DNA of 19,488 bases from an uncultured Agitococcus sp. (GTDB taxonomy: Bacteria > Pseudomonadota > Gammaproteobacteria > Pseudomonadales > Moraxellaceae), in NCBI RefSeq assembly GCF_937920075.1, contig NZ_CALETI010000380.1, forward strand, positions 1-19,488, written 5' to 3'. The notes under the pieces were generated by a model, which was not told the DNA's origin, did not search any database, and saw only the letters and a list, made by a program, of their open reading frames with translations. Within the stretch, counting starts at the first letter, position 1; each line of letters starts with the position of its first letter. Shown here one piece after another: positions 15,714-19,488 of the stretch. Both the position numbers and the translations under genes were made by a program.

Positions 15714-15720
15714 TCACGAC

Positions 15721-16365
15721 TTAACCAAATTTGCCCACAAATGGGTTATGCTTTTTTTCATGTCCAATAGTCGACATCTGCCCGTGTCCCGCAATAAATT
15801 GATAATCATCATCCAACGTAAATAATTGCTGTTGAATCGCATTAATCAAGGTTTGATAATCGCCTCGAGGAAAGTCCGTGCGCCCTATGCCGCCATTAAA
15901 TAACACGTCACCCACGATGGCTAATTTACTATCGTGGTGAATAAATACCACATGACCCGGTGTATGGCCTGCACAATGGCGAACTTCTAGTTGTAAATTT
16001 CCCACTGTTACAGTATCCCCCTGCTCTAACCAACGATCGGGTAAAAATGCTTGTGCTGGCGGAAATCTAAACATCATGGCTTGTTGGGGCAACATATCCA
16101 ACCAAAATTGTTCTTCTTTTTGAGGACCTTCAATCTTAACATCATAATGTTGAGCAACTTGTTTTGCTGCTCCTACATGGTCTAAATGGCCGTGTGTTAA
16201 TAATAGCTTGGTAATTTTAATATTATTCTTATCAATCGCAGCGTGTAGCTTGGCAATATCGCCACCAGCATCAATTAGTGTCCCTTCCATCGTTTCATCA
16301 CACCATAATAAAGTACAATTTTGTTCAAAAGGCGTGACTGGAATAATTTGATAACGTAAGGACAT
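15721..16365 (-). CDS. Metallo-beta-lactamase fold hydrolase, YcbL / glyoxalase II-like
   Basis: A 214-residue zinc hydrolase. The metal ligands are all present: H58GH60LD62H63, H134 (CAGHTPGH), D153 (VGDVLF) and H194 (AGHG). The run GRTDFPRGD after D153 is typical of the YcbL-type group, which hydrolyses S-lactoylglutathione-like thioesters with type II glyoxalase activity in Salmonella. It is shorter than GloB, lacking the extra C-terminal substrate domain. It is probably cytoplasmic. The ATG at 16365 with GAGAG upstream is chosen; a GTG at 16410 would add 15 residues without family resemblance and without a ribosome binding site. It is divergent from yajQ. The physiological substrate is not certain. 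Confidence 0.92.
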   Translation of the reverse strand: MSLRYQIIPVTPFEQNCTLLWCDETMEGTLIDAGGDIAKLHAAIDKNNIKITKLLLTHGHLDHVGAAKQVAQHYDVKIEGPQKEEQFWLDMLPQQAMMFRFPPAQAFLPDRWLEQGDTVTVGNLQLEVRHCAGHTPGHVVFIHHDSKLAIVGDVLFNGGIGRTDFPRGDYQTLINAIQQQLFTLDDDYQFIAGHGQMSTIGHEKKHNPFVGKFG

Positions 16366-16503
16366 GGTATCTCTCGTCTTTAGTCTATTGGGGCAAATAT
16401 CCGTCAACACACAAAGTCTTTAATAAGTTATGCTCAATACACGGTATTTGTAGTAGTATGCTGCCATTTTTATAGCAGCTATTCAATCTATGGGGAAAAG
16501 CTT

Positions 16504-16992
16504 ATGCCTTCTTTTGATGTTGTATCTGAATTAGAAATGTTTGAAGTGAATCATGCCGTGACTAATACCAACAAAGAAATTCAAACTCGTTTTGATTTTC
16601 GTGGCAGTAATGTCAAGGTTGAGATTAACGAAAAAAACAAAGAAATCAAAATTATTGGCGAATCTGATTTTCAGGTTGAACAAGTTTATGCCATGTTAGA
16701 ACTACATTGCCTCAAACGTAAAATTGACGCGCAATGTTTAGACCCACAAAAAATGGCCGCTTCTGGCAAAGAAATTCATCAAGTTGTTAAACTCAAAGAT
16801 GGTTTGGATAGTGATACTGCCAAAAAGATGGTCAAAATTATTAAAGACTCAGGTATTAAGGCACAAGCCAGTATTCAAGGCGAAAAAGTCCGTGTGACCG
16901 ATAAGAAAAAAGACACCTTACAAGCCGTTATGACTTTGTTGCGTGAACAAAAACTTGGTTTACCCCTACAATTTAATAACTTCAAGGACTAA
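16504..16992 (+). CDS. yajQ: YajQ family nucleotide-binding protein
   Basis: The 162 residues start with the family signature MPSFDVVSELE and continue with a conserved NTNKEIQTRFDFRGS block. YajQ proteins have two ferredoxin-like domains and bind nucleotides or RNA; a Xanthomonas homologue is a cyclic di-GMP effector that acts with a transcription factor. A GGGGA site precedes the ATG. Length equals that of the E. coli protein to within a residue. It is followed after two bases by the DUF4442 gene, so the two are one operon. Confidence 0.96.
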   Translation: MPSFDVVSELEMFEVNHAVTNTNKEIQTRFDFRGSNVKVEINEKNKEIKIIGESDFQVEQVYAMLELHCLKRKIDAQCLDPQKMAASGKEIHQVVKLKDGLDSDTAKKMVKIIKDSGIKAQASIQGEKVRVTDKKKDTLQAVMTLLREQKLGLPLQFNNFKD

Positions 16993-16994
16993 TC

Positions 16995-17474
16995 ATGTCT
17001 AGTATCAAGCGAGTTGTCGAATCTTCTAAATGGTTACCTGCTAATATCCGCGCCACCGTTATTTCCAAAATTTTTGGCAAAGTTGTGCCTTATGTTGGCA
17101 CGTCTGGCTTACTCTATGAAGAGTTAACTCCAGAGCGTGTTGTTGTTAGCATCAAAAATCAACGTAAAGTTCAAAATCATATAAATAATGTTCATGCTGC
17201 GGCAATGGCTTTATTAGCCGAAACAGCAACGGGATTTATTGTTGGCATGAATTTACCAGATGATAAATTACCACTCATTAAAACCTTAAAAGTGAGTTAC
17301 TACAAACGCACACAAGGCGATATGCGTGCAGTTGCTACCTTAACCCCCGAAGACATTGCACGTATTGAACGCGAACCTAAAGGCGAAGTTTTAGTGCCTG
17401 TTATTGTCACTGATGAAAGCGGTGGCGAACCCATTAAATGTGAAATGTTATGGGCTTGGGTACCCAAACGCTAA
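16995..17474 (+). CDS. DUF4442 hotdog-fold protein, possible thioesterase
   Basis: The 159 residues fit the DUF4442 family, which has the hotdog fold of acyl-CoA thioesterases. Seen here are the central helix segment NHINNVHAAAMALLAETATG (about 56-75), corresponding to the N-H-x-(N/G)-x-x-(H/F) region of hotdog enzymes, and the strand LIKTLKVSYYKRTQGDMRAVATL. No signal peptide or membrane segment. AAGGA in the yajQ tail serves as ribosome binding site, so translation is tied to yajQ. A strong terminator follows. The substrate is unknown; thioesterase activity is inferred from the fold only. Confidence 0.85.
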   Translation: MSSIKRVVESSKWLPANIRATVISKIFGKVVPYVGTSGLLYEELTPERVVVSIKNQRKVQNHINNVHAAAMALLAETATGFIVGMNLPDDKLPLIKTLKVSYYKRTQGDMRAVATLTPEDIARIEREPKGEVLVPVIVTDESGGEPIKCEMLWAWVPKR

Positions 17475-17478
17475 AATC

Positions 17479-17504
17479 AAGGGGGCTGTTATAGCCCCTT
17501 TTTT
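17479..17504 (+). terminator. Rho-independent terminator of yajQ-DUF4442 operon
   Basis: AAGGGGGCT and AGCCCC plus TTT form a 9-bp stem (one G-U pair) with loop GTTAT, followed by the end of a six-T run. It begins five bases after the DUF4442 stop. The antiporter gene on the other strand ends inside it, so it may work in both directions. Confidence 0.9.
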
Positions 17505-19062
17505 AATGGGCTTTGTCTTCATCATCCAAAGTTTCCATTAATGCGATTTGTAAACGCGAATGGAGCTTGACGAAACGACTCCATAATAATGGAATGAGCA
17601 AGCTAAATAATAACACTACAGCCCACATCCATTTAGTTGGCGGTAAAATACTACTACTTAAAGCCGATACCAACACTAAAATCACAAAGACGGCCATAAT
17701 TGGAATAACTTCCGAAATCATTTTACGGACAGGCATTGTATATTGCCCAGCCTTCTCAGGGCTGACACTCATCTCTGCTAATAACATACTTAAGGCTTTT
17801 AACTTACGATAAGCAGCAATTAGGAATGGCAGAGAAACTAATAATGCCCCACTCCAAATCACAGCTTTTTCTAAGCCCTCATGACGCAAGACTTCAGGGA
17901 TATATTTTTCTAAAACATTAGCAAAATACGCACTCATTAAAAAGATGGCAATCACTAAGGCAAAATTCACTAAGGCATGAATGATAATACGGCGTATCAT
18001 GCGCGCAATAATGACATTATCACCTTGTGGCTGAATGCTTTGTAGCCATAACGTATAAGCACTACCGACTTGTTTCATTTTATTGGGCAATAATAGCGCA
18101 AGCTTACTCGAACTCGCATCTGAATAACGAATTAAATAGGGAGTTAATAATGTTGTAATCGCGGCTACTGCTACTGCAATGGGATATAAAAACTCACTGG
18201 TTACTTTTAAAGCAACCCCTAAAGAGGCGATAATAAAAGAAAACTCGCCAATTTGTGCCAATCCCATGCCGACTTTAACTGAGGTCTTTGCATCTTGGCC
18301 TGCCAAAAATGCGCCTGTTGAACAGCTAATCACTTTGCCAACCACAACAGCCAAAGTAATAATAACAATAGGTAAGGCGTAATCAATTAATACACTTGGG
18401 TTAAATAACAAACCAATAGCAACGAAAAAAATCGCACTAAACATATCTCGAATGGGTTCAATTAAATGCTCAATTTTTTTGACTTGTCGTGACTCAGCAA
18501 TAATTGCACCAATTAAAAATGCTCCTAATGCCATACTATAATTAAGTTTTATTACTAATAAACAAAAACCAAATAATAAGCCCAACACTGAAACCAATAA
18601 CATTTCATGGCTTTTAAAACTATCAATATAATTTAATAAACGAGGGACTGTAAGAATACCAACGACCAAAGAAACAACAATAAATAAAGTTAATTCTCCT
18701 AATGTACTAAAAACCGCAGCAGTGCTGACAGTGCCACTGGTGGCAATGCCTGTTAATAACACTAAAATAGCAATCGCTAAAATATCCTCAATAATCAAAA
18801 TACCAAAAATTAATTTAGCAAAGGCTTCTTTTTTTAAATTTAATCCTTCTAAGGCTTTAATAATAATTGTGGTTGAAGAAATAGCTAACATTGCCCCCAA
18901 AAATAGCGAATCCATCGTACTCCAACCAAAAAATGCTCCTATGTAATACCCCAACCAAATCATCACGATAATTTCTGTAACACCCGCAATTAAAGCTGGC
19001 ATACCAACTTGAGCCAATTTTTTAATACTAAATTCTAAACCCAAGGAAAATAATAAAAACAC
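17503..19062 (-). CDS. CPA2-type cation:proton antiporter, N-terminus missing
   Basis: The 519 visible residues are an integral membrane transporter of the monovalent cation:proton antiporter 2 (Kef-type) family, which exchanges K+ or Na+ for H+ across the inner membrane. About eight or nine helices of the exchanger domain are seen, with the family blocks FLLFSLGLEFS, LAISSTTIIIKAL, FGILIIEDILAIAIL, ALGAFLIGAIIAES and GLAQIGEFSFI. A C-terminal part holds four more helices in place of a TrkA-N domain. The first visible block normally lies some 65-75 residues into the protein, so the first helices are absent. The GTG at 19062 is only the point where similarity begins: upstream the frame continues to a stop at 19108-19110 with residues unlike the family. 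The gene is broken or chimeric at this point. Confidence 0.88.
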   Translation of the reverse strand: MFLLFSLGLEFSIKKLAQVGMPALIAGVTEIIVMIWLGYYIGAFFGWSTMDSLFLGAMLAISSTTIIIKALEGLNLKKEAFAKLIFGILIIEDILAIAILVLLTGIATSGTVSTAAVFSTLGELTLFIVVSLVVGILTVPRLLNYIDSFKSHEMLLVSVLGLLFGFCLLVIKLNYSMALGAFLIGAIIAESRQVKKIEHLIEPIRDMFSAIFFVAIGLLFNPSVLIDYALPIVIITLAVVVGKVISCSTGAFLAGQDAKTSVKVGMGLAQIGEFSFIIASLGVALKVTSEFLYPIAVAVAAITTLLTPYLIRYSDASSSKLALLLPNKMKQVGSAYTLWLQSIQPQGDNVIIARMIRRIIIHALVNFALVIAIFLMSAYFANVLEKYIPEVLRHEGLEKAVIWSGALLVSLPFLIAAYRKLKALSMLLAEMSVSPEKAGQYTMPVRKMISEVIPIMAVFVILVLVSALSSSILPPTKWMWAVVLLFSLLIPLLWSRFVKLHSRLQIALMETLDDEDKAH

Positions 19063-19277
19063 AAGAAGAATAAAACAAACAAATAAAAGAAGTGAAACAG
19101 AGGTAATTTAAAGTGATTCCTCTCTTTTATTTATTTAAATGTGAAAAGGGAGTTAAAATTAATGACCTTCACTCTTTTAATCTAAAAGAAAAGAGGGGTA
19201 AAAAAAAAAGTCTAGCTAGAAAGAGGGCAAGAAAAAAAGAAAATAAAGAAAAGATGATCGGTAGTAATAAAAGAAAA
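19063..19277. other. Very AT-rich, strand-biased DNA right of the antiporter break
   Basis: The sequence changes from about 40% GC with normal codon use to purine-rich, A-tract DNA on the plus strand (for example 19190-19260). It contains no insertion sequence ends, terminal repeats or recognisable gene. A Lys/Arg-rich 62-codon frame on the plus strand is most likely a product of the purine bias. Its origin is unclear; it belongs to the same foreign block as the next feature. Confidence 0.5.
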
Positions 19278-19487
19278 TTATTTAACTTTTGCATTTTGTA
19301 AATTGTCTATTTCATTTTCCAATACCTTTTCTTCAGTTTTAAGCTCTTTAATTATGTTTTCCGCTTTTTTCTTTTTTTCTTCCAAATTTCTAAGTTTTTT
19401 AAATAGATATGTAATTATTGTAAGGGATATTAAAAAGTATATTATAAAATAAAAGGAGTAGTGAAATATATTTACCCAGGCAATAAT
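19278..19487 (-). CDS. Partial unknown small protein: one membrane helix plus coiled coil
   Basis: Entering from the right edge, an open minus-strand frame runs for 69 codons to a TAA at 19278. It starts with about 28 hydrophobic and aromatic residues (AWVNIFHYSFYFIIYF, LISLTIITYLF) and goes on as a charged Lys/Glu coiled coil (KKLRNLEEKKKKAENI, IKELKTEEKVLENEID). This layout, one membrane anchor plus coiled coil, occurs in FtsL/DivIC- or CcmD-like small proteins, but I cannot assign it. The GC content of 19278-19488 is about 22% by hand count, far below the rest of the window. The amino-acid pattern argues for a real gene of a low-GC genome rather than chance. The N-terminus lies outside the window. 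Confidence 0.45.
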   Translation of the reverse strand: MIAWVNIFHYSFYFIIYFLISLTIITYLFKKLRNLEEKKKKAENIIKELKTEEKVLENEIDNLQNAKVK

Positions 19488-19488
19488 T

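Noticed and set aside
16366..16410. GTG start adding 15 residues to the metallo-hydrolase
   Set aside because: The ATG at 16365 gives the usual family length and has GAGAG in front.
19113..19301. Lys/Arg-rich 62-codon frame on the plus strand, GTG start
   Set aside because: It follows from the purine-rich strand, has no recognisable motif, and its end overlaps the more protein-like minus-strand frame.

Overview
The window reads as an ordinary chromosomal stretch of a low-GC (about 40% by hand sampling of one region) gammaproteobacterium. The best guess is a member of the Moraxellaceae or a near relative. The basis is the type IV pilus cluster order pilB-pilC-pilD-coaE-yacG, a class 1 fructose-1,6-bisphosphatase, YajQ, a DUF4403 lipoprotein and the style of the intergenic repeats. 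The family-level placement is inference. No tRNA, rRNA, CRISPR array, transposase or phage gene was found.

Left part (1-5743). A partial lipoprotein gene with a Thr-Pro tail encoded by ten hexanucleotide repeats runs off the left edge and is divergent from fbp. fbp converges on a 680-residue EF-hand membrane protein of unknown function, with a three-hairpin palindromic element between them. Next come a monoacylglycerol-lipase-like alpha/beta hydrolase (minus), a small His-rich fatty-acid-hydroxylase-type protein (plus) and a secreted ComEA-like helix-hairpin-helix DNA-binding protein (minus).

Centre (5744-12503). A 336-base divergent region with two hairpins in the presumed pilB leader precedes pilB, pilC, pilD, coaE and yacG, which are closely spaced and probably co-transcribed, at least from pilC on. 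PilB powers pilus assembly, PilC is the platform protein and PilD processes prepilins. The ComEA-like protein next door fits DNA uptake through the pilus. A DUF4403 lipoprotein converges on yacG.

Right part (12504-19488). There is a membrane-bound GGDEF protein whose active site is degenerate but whose inhibitory-site motif is kept. It overlaps tail to tail with a TetR regulator. Then comes an 876-base gene-free, AT-rich stretch that holds several perfect palindromes and four consecutive hairpins. It lies just upstream of a small stand-alone protein with two AP2-like DNA-binding repeats. After that are a YcbL-type metallo-hydrolase, yajQ, a DUF4442 gene and a CPA2-type cation:proton antiporter.

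The antiporter loses its N-terminal part abruptly near 19063. Beyond that point the DNA drops to about 22% GC (hand count of 19278-19488) and carries an unrelated reading frame with one membrane segment and a coiled coil. This is either an assembly chimera at a contig end or a real insertion. The most unusual signals are the structured non-coding DNA with the tandem-AP2 gene, the degenerate GGDEF receptor candidate and the broken right end.
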